A DNA stretch of 39,100 nt. Source: a virus. The first letter of the stretch is position 1. Each line of letters begins with the position of its first letter. Below the pieces are notes generated by a model. The model did not search any database. It was given only the letters and a program-made list of their open reading frames with translations, and was not told the origin of the DNA. Shown here piece by piece: positions 16,915 through 24,095 of the stretch. The stretch lies in IMG/VR virus record IMGVR_UViG_3300046467_000596, positions 1-39,100 of that record; one strand, written 5' to 3'. The position numbers were made by a program, and so were the translations under genes.

Positions 16915-17702
16915 CTAAGAGGGAAATACAGCCCAACGATCTTGTTAATTTTAACAGGTTGGATATGGCCTATAATAAGATTAGAGTCTTTCAGGCCAAA
17001 CATAATGAGACAGAATTTAGGTGCCTCAATTCAGGCAAGTGTTGCAATGTTGGTTTAAAAATACACTTGGCAGAGTGCGCCTATATTGCGTTTAGGATGA
17101 GGCAAGAATACTATCTTAGGATGGAGAATGAGGGTCAGGAGTCTGCCGACGCTTGGATGAATACTCGTACCGAAGCTTTAATTGATCGCATGTATGATAA
17201 GTCTTGGAATCCTGATGCGCAATCTACTGATTTGCAATGTGCATTTTGGGAGAATGGTTGCACTATCTATGGTTATCGCCCCTTGGTTTGTCGCGCTTAT
17301 GGAACCATTACAGAGGTTGATGATTTTTGCCCTAGAAGGCGCAATGATTACGGCACTATTGAGCATTTTGCTGGTAAGAGTGTAGAAGACGTTGTTCAAG
17401 AATTTCAATTGATATTGAAGAGGTATTCGGAAGATCACGATGAAAGTGATGATTATGATATTGTAGTTTATATGCCTCTTGGAGTGCTGAGTTTTCTATT
17501 GGAAGACGTTCAGATGCATGAGTTGTATGAGCAAACTGATGAGAAAATGTGGCTGGGTGATGAGGGATGGTTTAATTACCAGTCAAGATTCACTAATCTG
17601 CATGGATTAAAAGATGAATTTATTGAAGCGGAAGCAAAGTTGAGAGGATTAAATGTCAATTCAGAAGGAAGTTTACAGCGAAAGGATTCTGCGAATGAGT
17701 GA
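16911..17702 (+). CDS. YkgJ-like (CxxxxxCC) cysteine-cluster protein
   Basis: 263 aa. The cysteine pattern of the YkgJ/FliB-like family is present: C38...G-K-C44-C45 near the N-terminus and a second set C110, C117 (GCTIYGYRPLVCRAYG, C127) and C140. These residues bind a metal or Fe-S cluster. Bacterial relatives include flagellin lysine methylases and uncharacterised UPF0153 proteins. The C-terminal 110 residues are acidic and specific to this protein. The end overlaps the next gene by 50 nt. Substrate unknown. Confidence 0.65.
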   Translation: MTKREIQPNDLVNFNRLDMAYNKIRVFQAKHNETEFRCLNSGKCCNVGLKIHLAECAYIAFRMRQEYYLRMENEGQESADAWMNTRTEALIDRMYDKSWNPDAQSTDLQCAFWENGCTIYGYRPLVCRAYGTITEVDDFCPRRRNDYGTIEHFAGKSVEDVVQEFQLILKRYSEDHDESDDYDIVVYMPLGVLSFLLEDVQMHELYEQTDEKMWLGDEGWFNYQSRFTNLHGLKDEFIEAEAKLRGLNVNSEGSLQRKDSANE

Positions 17703-18003
17703 AGGTCACCCAGAGTTTTTAAGGATACTTAAAGAGATTGAAGATTTACACAGGAAGAAGAGTGCCGATTACGGGGTGGCTGATGATATATTTCTAAATA
17801 TCAGGCAGTCCTCAGATTGGGGTGTGAAGCCTTGGGTTGGCGCTATGGTGCGTGCTGGAGATAAGGTGGTGCGTTTAAAGGCTGCTGCGTCAGGCAGTAA
17901 GTTGAAGAATGAAGGCGTTGAGGATTCTTTAATCGATCTTGCTGCTTACGCTATGATTGCTTTAGCGCTATACAGGGAAGGGAAGAGCAATGACACTGAC
18001 TGA
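17653..18003 (+). CDS. DUF1599/Nmad1- or MazG-like helical protein
   Basis: 116 aa; ATG 17653 with AGAGGA upstream, although ATG 17695 is also possible. HRKKSADYG, then GAMVRAGDKVVRLKAA, and EDSLIDLAAYAMIALALYRE match the all-alpha family called DUF1599 / nucleotide-modification-associated domain 1, related to MazG-type NTP pyrophosphohydrolases. The EDSLIDLAAYA helix supplies the typical acidic metal ligands. A role in nucleotide pools is likely from context with the IMPDH-like enzyme. Confidence 0.6.
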   Translation: MSIQKEVYSERILRMSEGHPEFLRILKEIEDLHRKKSADYGVADDIFLNIRQSSDWGVKPWVGAMVRAGDKVVRLKAAASGSKLKNEGVEDSLIDLAAYAMIALALYREGKSNDTD

Positions 18004-18175
18004 GTTCATTCGTGATGAGGTAGAGCATCGGTGTGATGTTTTTACTGATGGGGATTGGTTTCAGGATAAGATTAAACAAGCTTTGTGTGAATTATTGTTC
18101 CCTGATGTAGAGTCATGCGATGGCGAGTGCTCTACTGATTTATTGGAAATGTTAAGGAAGGCTTTAAATGAGTGA
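17990..18175 (+). CDS. Small hypothetical protein
   Basis: 61 aa. Acidic, with Cys at 15, 32, 43 and 47 (HRCDVF, ALCELLFPD, SCDGEC). The N-terminal FIRDEVEHR helix resembles short phage helical proteins. Overlaps neighbours on both sides by 8-14 nt. No function assigned. Confidence 0.5.
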   Translation: MTLTEFIRDEVEHRCDVFTDGDWFQDKIKQALCELLFPDVESCDGECSTDLLEMLRKALNE

Positions 18176-18344
18176 ATCACAATGTCCTAGGTGTAACGAA
18201 CAGGGAATTATAGTACACTTTGAGAATCCTGATGAGAGCGCAGAAGACACAATAATTATACCTTGGATTCTTATCGAGAAGATGGTAGCGCAGTATTTGG
18301 ATAAGACTATTGACGATATGATCGATATTGGGAGTTTAGAATGA
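18168..18344 (+). CDS. 58-aa protein with N-terminal CxxC
   Basis: Short ORF from ATG 18168 to TGA 18342-18344, with AAGGAAG upstream. It begins MSESQCPRCNEQG, a zinc-ribbon half-site, and continues with an amphipathic helix (PWILIEKMVAQYLDKTIDDMIDIG). Its stop overlaps the IMPDH-like start (ATGA), filling exactly the gap between two coding genes, which supports it being real. Confidence 0.6.
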   Translation: MSESQCPRCNEQGIIVHFENPDESAEDTIIIPWILIEKMVAQYLDKTIDDMIDIGSLE

Positions 18345-19354
18345 AAGACGAACTGTTTAGTTTTGACGATGTGCTGCTTAAGCCGCAGTATTCTAATGTG
18401 ATGAGTAGGAAAGATGTGGATCTATCTACTTCACTTAATCCTTGGTTAAAGTTGGATATTCCCATTATCGCTGCTAACATGGATACTGTATGTGAACAGG
18501 AGATGGCTACCGCTATCAGCAAACTTGGCGGTATGGGTGTCCTTCACAGGAACCTAGCTATGGGTGATAGGATGCAGAGTGCTCGTATTTTAAACATCAA
18601 TAGTTGCCTTGCAGGTGTTGCTGTTGGAGTGAATGAACTTGACAAGCAGCATATTGAAACTCTCATTCAGTGCGGCGTCAACGCGATTGTTGTAGATGTT
18701 GCTCATGGAGATGCTTTACATGTGTATAATGCCATCATTGAAATCAAATGTTTTTTGGAACGCAATGCTGATCATGTATGTTTGATTGGTGGCAATATAG
18801 CTACTGGCGAAGCCGTAGAGCGCATGGTAAGCGCGGGTGCTGATTGCGTTAAGGTCGGAATTGGACCCGGTGCTGCTTGTTTGACTCGTATCAATACTGG
18901 TGTTGGTGTGCCGCAATTGTCGGCTATTATGGAATGTGCTGCTAGGGCTGATTATCTAGGTGTATCCTGCATTGCTGATGGTGGCATGAAGACACCCGGT
19001 GATGTTGCTAAGGCTATTGCTGCTGGCGCGGATGCTGTCATGCTTGGCGGTATGCTAGCCGGAACAGACGAAGCGCCGGGTGATATTTATACGGATGGTG
19101 ATGGTAAGCGGGTAAAGGGGTATCGTGGTATGGCGTCCAGCGGTGCAGGCTCTTCTTATGTAGAAGGTGCTGAGGGGCATGTGGCTTACAAAGGGCCTGT
19201 GGCTGATGTTATCACAAGTATTAAGCATGGTTTACGTAGTTCCATGTCTTATTCGGGTGCGTTCAATATATCTGAGTTTCATGCTAAGTCGGAGTTTGTT
19301 AGGGTTTCCCCTGCGTCCTTGAGCGAAAATGGTGCTCATGGAACTGTTTTGTGA
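18341..19354 (+). CDS. guaB: IMP dehydrogenase / GMP reductase-family enzyme, CBS-less and flap-less
   Basis: 337 aa TIM-barrel. Start [16 protein letters not shown] and AANMDTV (45-51) are family signatures. The catalytic-Cys loop is [12 protein letters not shown] (C180). [25 protein letters not shown] and YRGMASSGA (261-269) form the phosphate/IMP site. [11 protein letters not shown] resembles IMPDH rather than GMP reductase. There are no CBS domains. Between [10 protein letters not shown] and EGAEG only a few residues remain, so the mobile flap with the Arg-Tyr pair that hydrolyses the covalent XMP intermediate in IMPDH is missing. It is therefore uncertain whether it makes XMP, reduces GMP or does something else. 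Context: purine supply for phage DNA. Confidence 0.75.
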   Translation: MKDELFSFDDVLLKPQYSNVMSRKDVDLSTSLNPWLKLDIPIIAANMDTVCEQEMATAISKLGGMGVLHRNLAMGDRMQSARILNINSCLAGVAVGVNELDKQHIETLIQCGVNAIVVDVAHGDALHVYNAIIEIKCFLERNADHVCLIGGNIATGEAVERMVSAGADCVKVGIGPGAACLTRINTGVGVPQLSAIMECAARADYLGVSCIADGGMKTPGDVAKAIAAGADAVMLGGMLAGTDEAPGDIYTDGDGKRVKGYRGMASSGAGSSYVEGAEGHVAYKGPVADVITSIKHGLRSSMSYSGAFNISEFHAKSEFVRVSPASLSENGAHGTVL

Positions 19355-19426
19355 TACAATATAAATAAAAGAAATTTCTCTTAAATCCCCGTAGGGGTCC
19401 ATCAAGTATGGTATGATGGGTATAAT
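19352..19426 (+). promoter_or_regulatory. Intergenic regulatory region with -10-like boxes, palindrome and small hairpin
   Basis: The 93-nt gap before the DUF932-like gene contains TGATACAAT (19352-19360), the 10-bp palindrome AGAAATTTCT (19370-19379), a CCCC-GTA-GGGG hairpin (19387-19397), TGGTATGAT (19409-19417) and TATAAT (19421-19426). A strong AAGGAGG follows at 19437-19443. This looks like a promoter/operator for the downstream gene, possibly preceded by a weak terminator. No canonical -35 is seen. Confidence 0.45.
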
Positions 19427-19447
19427 GAAAAGCCTAAGGAGGCTAAA

Positions 19448-20473
19448 ATGACAGGTTGGGAATTTCCCTCAGGGGCCATCGAATTAGATGACCTAATGAA
19501 GAACTTTAGTGATATTGCAGGTAACACTTCCCATATTGAAATGGACTTGGGAAGGTCTAAGTATATTGCTAGTAATAATACACTTGTAACGGATAAGGAC
19601 GAGGGTATAGCCCTCACTACGGCTAGTTACAATCAGTTGTGTGACATGCTGGATGTGCCAACTAAGTACGGTGAAAGGATGCCCGATAAATTGGCAGACT
19701 ACACCATCAATTATTTGCTCTCAGAGGGCGCTAGGAGGCCGTATAACGCCCTCGTAGACAATGACATGGTGGTCAGGTCGTTTATGCGTCCAGACATGCC
19801 TTACGTGCGCCATGACGACCTTTTGACGTCAATTGTGGACAGTTTCGATGGTGTTGCGCCATTTGTTCATCGTTGGCAGTTGAATGGTGGTAAGTTTAAT
19901 GTTCAGTTGCGCTCACCAGAGTTGACGTTTGAAGATCCTGGTGGGTCTGTGTTGTTTGGTGGTGTGGAAGTTTCTTATGACGATAGTTGGAAGAGGCATC
20001 CCATGTTTAAGACCTTCCTGAACAGGTTGGTATGTGACAACGGAGCTTCTGTCAATGTTGAGAGTCGTAAGTTTAGGGTCGATGGGTACTCTACTGAGGG
20101 TGTGTTGTCTCAGGCTAGAGAGTTTTCATCGCTTGCTCTGGTACAGGTGCAGCAAATGGTTGAAGGACTGCTTGCTATGCAGAATGATAAGATTAAAAAT
20201 GCCGAAGCAGCTATTCGTAATCTTTGCGTACAGCATAAGCTTCCGAATAAGCTTAGGGAATTGCTCATTAGGTACTTGACTGATGATCGCTATCTTGCTA
20301 CTGTGCCGGATGGTCGGGTAGGAACCATGTATGATGTAGTGAACCTCTTTACTTTTGTTGGTACTCATGATTATAGTATTACTCAAGAGTACCGTGATCT
20401 CCTGTGTGAGATCGGTGGAGGGGCCATGTTTACACACGATGATACTTGTGTGGAGTGCGGCAGCACATTATAA
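19448..20473 (+). CDS. DUF932-like phage/plasmid protein
   Basis: 341 aa, ATG 19448 with strong AAGGAGG. The layout resembles the DUF932 phage/plasmid family: ALTTASYNQLCDMLDVPTKY, PYNALVDNDMVVRSFM and GGVEVSYDDSW...FLNRLVCDNG. Helix VLSQAREFSSLALVQVQQMVEGLLAMQ also fits. The C-terminus ends in a CVECG half zinc site. Biochemical role of the family is unknown, though it is frequent in mobile elements. It has its own likely promoter and is followed by a Shine-Dalgarno-led mini-ORF. Confidence 0.55.
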   Translation: MTGWEFPSGAIELDDLMKNFSDIAGNTSHIEMDLGRSKYIASNNTLVTDKDEGIALTTASYNQLCDMLDVPTKYGERMPDKLADYTINYLLSEGARRPYNALVDNDMVVRSFMRPDMPYVRHDDLLTSIVDSFDGVAPFVHRWQLNGGKFNVQLRSPELTFEDPGGSVLFGGVEVSYDDSWKRHPMFKTFLNRLVCDNGASVNVESRKFRVDGYSTEGVLSQAREFSSLALVQVQQMVEGLLAMQNDKIKNAEAAIRNLCVQHKLPNKLRELLIRYLTDDRYLATVPDGRVGTMYDVVNLFTFVGTHDYSITQEYRDLLCEIGGGAMFTHDDTCVECGSTL

Positions 20474-20482
20474 GGAGGTTTG

Positions 20483-20516
20483 GTGTGCTGGCTAGGAAAT
20501 GGCCTAGCCAGCACAC
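20483..20516 (+). terminator. Perfect 14-bp stem-loop before terS (terminator or attenuator)
   Basis: GTGTGCTGGCTAGG (20483-20496) pairs perfectly with CCTAGCCAGCACAC (20503-20516) around AAATGG. No T-tract follows. It occupies the whole 50-nt gap between the DUF932-like gene and terS and lies inside a mini-ORF, so it could act as an attenuator as well as a terminator. Confidence 0.65.
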
Positions 20517-20526
20517 TCGTATATGA
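20485..20526 (+). CDS. 13-codon leader-like mini-ORF overlapping terS start
   Basis: GTG 20485 lies 6 nt after an ideal AAGGAGG (20472-20478). It encodes 13 residues (MLARKWPSQHTRI) and stops at TGA 20524-20526, sharing ATGA with the terS start. The terS ATG has no Shine-Dalgarno of its own. Translation of this leader through the hairpin could therefore control terS by coupling. The reading is direct; the role is inference. Confidence 0.4.
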   Translation: MLARKWPSQHTRI

Positions 20527-21128
20527 GTACAGAATTAGAAACCACAGATAACCAGCCAAATTCTATCGTCAATGAACTTGACGATATTGAAGAGGCTGGT
20601 TTAATGTATATAAAAGGCTACAAGATGTCTGAGATAGCCACTGTGATGAGCATTACGCCTAAGAAGGCGCGCAAATACATCACTGATTATAAAGAAGTTT
20701 TAAACAGGCGCACACAAGAAGATCCTTATTTCTTGGAAAAGGTGCAGTACAACACTTTAAAAGCTTTAGATGAGTTTGATGAAGTTTCTAAAGAGGCTTG
20801 GGAAACGGTTACCATTGCAACTGATCACGGGATGATCTCTGCAAGAGTGCAGGCTTTGAAGTTGGCTGGAGAGATGGCTGCAAAGAAAGCTCAGTTGCAT
20901 CATCTGTTAGGCGGCAACAATGCGGATGCTGAATACGTTGCCCGAATGCAGCGTGCGGAATCTGTTAATCAGATTCTATCTAAGATTTTACGAGAGACTA
21001 TCTCTCAACATCCTGAAATTGCAGAAGAGGTTAGAGCAGAGTTATCTCTTGCATTTGAATTAATGGAAAGCCCTGATGAAGATCGTACTTATATCAATGC
21101 GGAAGTGGTAGATGAGCCGGGGAACTAA
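20523..21128 (+). CDS. terS: Terminase small subunit
   Basis: 201 aa. The N-terminal HTH (GLMYIKGYKMSEIATVMSITPKKARKYI..YKEVL, about 25-60) fits DNA-recognition domains of small terminases. A helical oligomerisation region with VQALKLAGEMAAKKAQLHHLLG, also seen in phage TerS, follows, with an acidic C-terminus. Placement before terL confirms it. TerS marks the packaging site on phage DNA; candidate binding repeats lie just downstream. Confidence 0.7.
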   Translation: MSTELETTDNQPNSIVNELDDIEEAGLMYIKGYKMSEIATVMSITPKKARKYITDYKEVLNRRTQEDPYFLEKVQYNTLKALDEFDEVSKEAWETVTIATDHGMISARVQALKLAGEMAAKKAQLHHLLGGNNADAEYVARMQRAESVNQILSKILRETISQHPEIAEEVRAELSLAFELMESPDEDRTYINAEVVDEPGN

Positions 21129-21131
21129 ATA

Positions 21132-21204
21132 CCCTCTATATAAAGGTCATTTCTGTATATCGATAACGCGGGGACCCATATGCCCTCTATATAAAGGTCG
21201 TTTC
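21132..21204 (+). repeat. Pair of 22-bp near-palindromic direct repeats between terS and terL
   Basis: CCCTCTATATAAAGGTC-A-TTTC at 21132-21153 and CCCTCTATATAAAGGTC-G-TTTC at 21183-21204 are identical except one base and start 51 nt apart. Each has the near-palindromic core CCTCTATATAAAGG. They fill the 92-nt terS-terL gap with a GC-rich CGCGGGGACCC between. Spacing of about five helical turns suits a protein-binding site (pac/terminase or operator). Confidence 0.7.
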
Positions 21205-21220
21205 AATATAGGAGCCAAGC

Positions 21221-22945
21221 ATGTCTGACATCTTCGGATTAAATGTAGAATTAGATTCTTTGGAGAAGCTTTTAAGGCATGAGGAATTAGATGAGATTCC
21301 TGTTCCCATTGACGTATTTGTAAGTGATAGACGTTATCTTGGTTTACCGCCATTGTCTGATATCCAAACTGAAATTGTAAAGATGAGTACACAGATATTC
21401 AGAGTTGAGACCTTGATAGAGATGTATGGTGAAGAAGAAGGTCGTCGCATGTATGATACCTATACGCAAAATGAAGTTATATGCCAGCTTGGTAAGGGAT
21501 CTGGTAAAGATCATTGTGCGAGAATTGCTCTCGCCTACACTGTGTATTTGTTGCATTGTTTAAGAGATCCCTTAGGATATTATGGCAAAGCTACTGGCAT
21601 ATATATTGATCTTCTAAATCTTGCTGTTAACGCTCAACAGGCTCAGAGAGTATTCTTTGAACCTTTTAAGAACTTACTTCTCTCGTCACCATGGTTCAAT
21701 GAGCAGGGATTTGAACCTAGGGTATCAGAAATCTTCTTCTTCTCGCGTCCAATTCGGTGTTTTTCTGGTCACTCAGAGTCAGAGGGTTGGGAAGGGTATG
21801 AGGTTATGACTGTCATCTTGGATGAGATTTCAGCCTTCAAAACAGACAATGAATTGAAGGGTGATGTCAGGTCTAAGGGGTCAGCCTCTGCTATTTATAA
21901 CATGAGTAAGCTATCAGTAATGTCTCGCTTTCCTGAGATTGGTAAGTGCATTCTGTTGTCGTTCCCTAGGTATAAAGGTGACTTCATTCAGCAAAGATAT
22001 GATAGTTCTATTGAGAAGAACGAACCTAAGACCTGGGCTATTAAAGCTGCTACTTGGGAAGTTAATCCTACTATCGAAAGGCATCAGTTAGAGTCAGAGT
22101 ATATTAGGAATCCTGTAGAGGCCAGAGCAAGATTTGAATGTGAACCGCCACATATGGAAGATGCATTTTTTAGAGATGCGGCTATAGTAAGAAGTGCATT
22201 CAATGTTGGTGAAGACCCATTAGATGAAGACGGTGCGTATAAGAAATGGTTTAACGGATCGGATAACTATACGAGGTTCATTCATGTTGACTTGGCATTA
22301 AAAAGAGATCGTGCAGCATTAGCTATGGTGCATTGCCCAGGTCTTAAAGAAATAAATACTGGTTTAGGTGTAGAAACACTACCAGTTTTAAATGTTGATT
22401 TAGTTAAGTCTTGGGAAGCTGCGCCGGGTGCTGAAATAAACTTTGCTAGTATTAGAGCTTTAATTGTTGACTTATGCCGGCGGTTCAGTGTAGGAATAGT
22501 TAGCTTTGATCAATGGCAGTCTGTAGAAATGATTCAGTCTTTAAAGGCTATGGGTATTAATGCAGACTTTCACAGTGTTAAAAAGACAGACTACGATACC
22601 TTAATGACATCTATATATGATCAGAGATTGCGTGGATACTGGAATCACATATTGGTCGAAGACGAATTGTTAAAATTAAAGTTGTTTAATGGCAATAAGA
22701 TTGATCATCCTACATCTGGTTCAAAAGATTTAGCAGACTCTGTTGCTGGCGCTATCTTTCAGGCTGTACAGAATATTCACATAGACCAAGAAATAGAGAT
22801 TGAGTTTGACACTTTTTCTTACGAAGACTATGAAACTGAATATAGTGAAGCCGACGAGCATATTAAAAAGAGCCTCACATCTGACAGAGTTGAAAGTGAT
22901 AAAATAATACCAGAAGATATTGCTTTTTGGCTGGACCTAGTTTAG
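21221..22945 (+). CDS. terL: Terminase large subunit (ATPase and nuclease)
   Basis: 574 aa, ATG 21221 with TAGGAG upstream. ATPase: Walker A-like LGKGSGKD (90-97), Walker B VMTVILDE (195-202) and the coupling segment ILLSFPR. Nuclease: RNase H-like acids at IHVDLALKRDRAAL (D357), IVSFDQWQS (D about 431) and DLADSVAGAIF near the C-terminus. The family threads DNA into proheads and cuts concatemers. Usually portal follows terL; here it does not. The stop codon lies inside a 14-bp palindrome. Confidence 0.88.
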   Translation: MSDIFGLNVELDSLEKLLRHEELDEIPVPIDVFVSDRRYLGLPPLSDIQTEIVKMSTQIFRVETLIEMYGEEEGRRMYDTYTQNEVICQLGKGSGKDHCARIALAYTVYLLHCLRDPLGYYGKATGIYIDLLNLAVNAQQAQRVFFEPFKNLLLSSPWFNEQGFEPRVSEIFFFSRPIRCFSGHSESEGWEGYEVMTVILDEISAFKTDNELKGDVRSKGSASAIYNMSKLSVMSRFPEIGKCILLSFPRYKGDFIQQRYDSSIEKNEPKTWAIKAATWEVNPTIERHQLESEYIRNPVEARARFECEPPHMEDAFFRDAAIVRSAFNVGEDPLDEDGAYKKWFNGSDNYTRFIHVDLALKRDRAALAMVHCPGLKEINTGLGVETLPVLNVDLVKSWEAAPGAEINFASIRALIVDLCRRFSVGIVSFDQWQSVEMIQSLKAMGINADFHSVKKTDYDTLMTSIYDQRLRGYWNHILVEDELLKLKLFNGNKIDHPTSGSKDLADSVAGAIFQAVQNIHIDQEIEIEFDTFSYEDYETEYSEADEHIKKSLTSDRVESDKIIPEDIAFWLDLV

Positions 22946-22954
22946 TATACTAAA
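22941..22954. repeat. 14-bp perfect palindrome at terL stop
   Basis: TTTAGTATACTAAA is a perfect inverted repeat overlapping the terL TAG. Its dyad symmetry suits a dimeric DNA-binding protein. No second copy was found nearby. Confidence 0.5.
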
Positions 22955-23068
22955 ATTGGCTCCCAAGTCTAACAGTTTCGCTGGCCGTCGAAAAAGTCGG
23001 GATTCCTTTAGAGGATTTGATACGATCTTACAAGGCTTATGCATTAGGACTCAAAGAAAATTGGTTGC

Positions 23069-23102
23069 TTGACACTACATAGCGTGGTGGGTGTGCTACG
23101 AT
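23069..23102 (+). promoter_or_regulatory. Promoter-like sequence
   Basis: TTGACA at 23069-23074 is followed 22 nt later by TGCTACGAT (extended -10, 23094-23102). The spacing is too long for a standard sigma70 promoter, but extended -10 elements can act alone. If real, the transcript would start near 23109, after the first possible start codon of the next gene. Confidence 0.35.
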
Positions 23103-23457
23103 GTTGATTCCTGAAAGCAATCTGCCACATCTAGTGTCAGAGAAAGTGATAAAGATATTTATGGTAAGTATCAAGAAGATTGAAGACTTCCCGATTTTGA
23201 CACGTACTGGTCGTCAGACTGAGGAAGTAATTATGGTCAGGGAAGCATTAAAGGCTTCCATTGATAACGATTATGAAGCATTTGAGTTGGAAGGAATCCC
23301 TAAGGATAACTACAACTCATGGCAGCAGCGTATTCGTACTCAGGCTAAGAGGCTTGGTATTAACGTTGAAGTCAGATTCAGCGCTGAAAACGGAACACTC
23401 GCTTTCAGGGCAAAGGCGCCTAAGGCTGCCAAAACAACCGATAAGGTTGCTAAGTAG
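23101..23457 (+). CDS. Small conserved-type phage protein, unknown function
   Basis: 118 aa from ATG 23101 (GGTGGG upstream); ATG 23161 (MVSIKKIEDF) is the alternative and is favoured if the promoter-like element at 23094 is used. The core ILTRTGRQTEEVIMVREALKAS, NSWQQRIRTQAKRLGINVEVRF resembles short basic phage proteins. The C-terminus is Ala/Lys-rich (RAKAPKAAKTTDKVAK). It could bind nucleic acid. It is a monocistronic gene closed by a strong terminator. Confidence 0.6.
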   Translation: MLIPESNLPHLVSEKVIKIFMVSIKKIEDFPILTRTGRQTEEVIMVREALKASIDNDYEAFELEGIPKDNYNSWQQRIRTQAKRLGINVEVRFSAENGTLAFRAKAPKAAKTTDKVAK

Positions 23458-23490
23458 TCTTAGGAAAAATGATAGTAAACACTATCACTT

Positions 23491-23532
23491 AAAATCCCCG
23501 CTTGAGATCCCCCTCCCAAGCGGGGATTTTTT
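23491..23532 (+). terminator. Strong rho-independent terminator
   Basis: AAAATCCCCGCTTG (23491-23504) and CAAGCGGGGATTTT (23517-23530) form a perfect 14-bp stem with a 12-nt loop, continuing into a run of T. A smaller hairpin, GATAGT-AAAC-ACTATC (23471-23486), precedes it. It ends the transcript of the gene at 23101. Confidence 0.9.
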
Positions 23533-23727
23533 GTGTCTCTTATAAGGCTGTGTTAAAGATGAAAGCAGATAAAGGAACTAAGGCTAAAAAATATGCACTC
23601 AACTTGGCATTGGAATAAGACTAATTGCGCCCCTGTTTCTGTTTTTATTTTTAATCGTTAGGCGTGGGGAAATGCATATTCAATATAACGGATAGTCTAT
23701 AAAGGATTGCGGTGTTATTTTTAACTT

Positions 23728-23751
23728 TTAGTCTTATGCTTAGTCTTATGC
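23728..23751 (+). repeat. 12-bp perfect tandem repeat
   Basis: TTAGTCTTATGC occurs twice head to tail. A third, diverged relative (TTAGTCTTAG) starts at 23851. Confidence 0.75.
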
Positions 23752-23840
23752 GTATTCAATTTAGTTCCTGTTCACATCAAGTCACGCGCCCGCATTAATT
23801 TTAGCTTTTAACAGTTGGAGGAAGTTATGCCTTTACCCCT

Positions 23841-23890
23841 GGCCCCAGGCTTAGTCTTAGTAGCCGGCCCCAGGAATAGCCTTAATAGCT
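23841..23890 (+). repeat. 25-bp imperfect tandem repeat
   Basis: Two adjacent 25-nt units begin GGCCCCAGG and continue CTTAGTCTTAGTAGCC (unit 1) or AATAGCCTTAATAGCT (unit 2), 20 of 25 positions alike. They are the most GC-rich part of the non-coding segment. Confidence 0.7.
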
Positions 23891-24095
23891 GGAACCTGTA
23901 GATGCTTTTAGTTCCTGTCTCTGCCGGCTGCCGATACCGTTAACTTTGGGTGCCAATCCTGGCTCTCGAGCTGCCGATTATGCGTTCTGATAAACTTGGA
24001 AACCTGTAGGTTTTATGCCATCTCTCTGCTGCTTCCATACTGTAGACTTACATTAGGCGTTAGCAGAAAGTCCCAACCGAAAGGAACTAAAGATT

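Larger units (their letters stand above)
23533..24095. other. About 560 bp without a recognisable gene; repeat-containing
   Basis: No ORF over 60 codons and no tRNA or rRNA could be seen. It contains a 12-bp tandem repeat (23728-23751), a 25-bp imperfect tandem repeat (23841-23890), repeated words (TTAGTTCCTGT, CTGCCGAT, CCTGTAG) and a small hairpin AAACC-TGTA-GGTTT near 24000. A 24-codon ORF with a good Shine-Dalgarno (GGAGGAAG, ATG 23827 to TAG 23901) lies across the 25-bp repeats. The last bases carry AAAGGA for the next gene. An origin, a structured RNA or degraded genes are all possible. Confidence 0.6.

Noticed and set aside
18341-19354. Link to a 2-aminoadenine (Z) genome pathway
   Set aside because: No PurZ, DatZ or family A polymerase is seen; the polymerase here is DnaE-type. 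A purine-modifying role is not excluded but Z-DNA is not supported.
23559-23618. 19-codon ORF (MKADKGTKAKKYALNLALE)
   Set aside because: No well-spaced ribosome site, lies just after a strong terminator and is too short to support.
23533-24095. Possible tRNA genes in the non-coding segment
   Set aside because: No cloverleaf with acceptor stem, anticodon arm and GTTCRA-type T-loop could be assembled by eye; a tRNA-finding program would be decisive.
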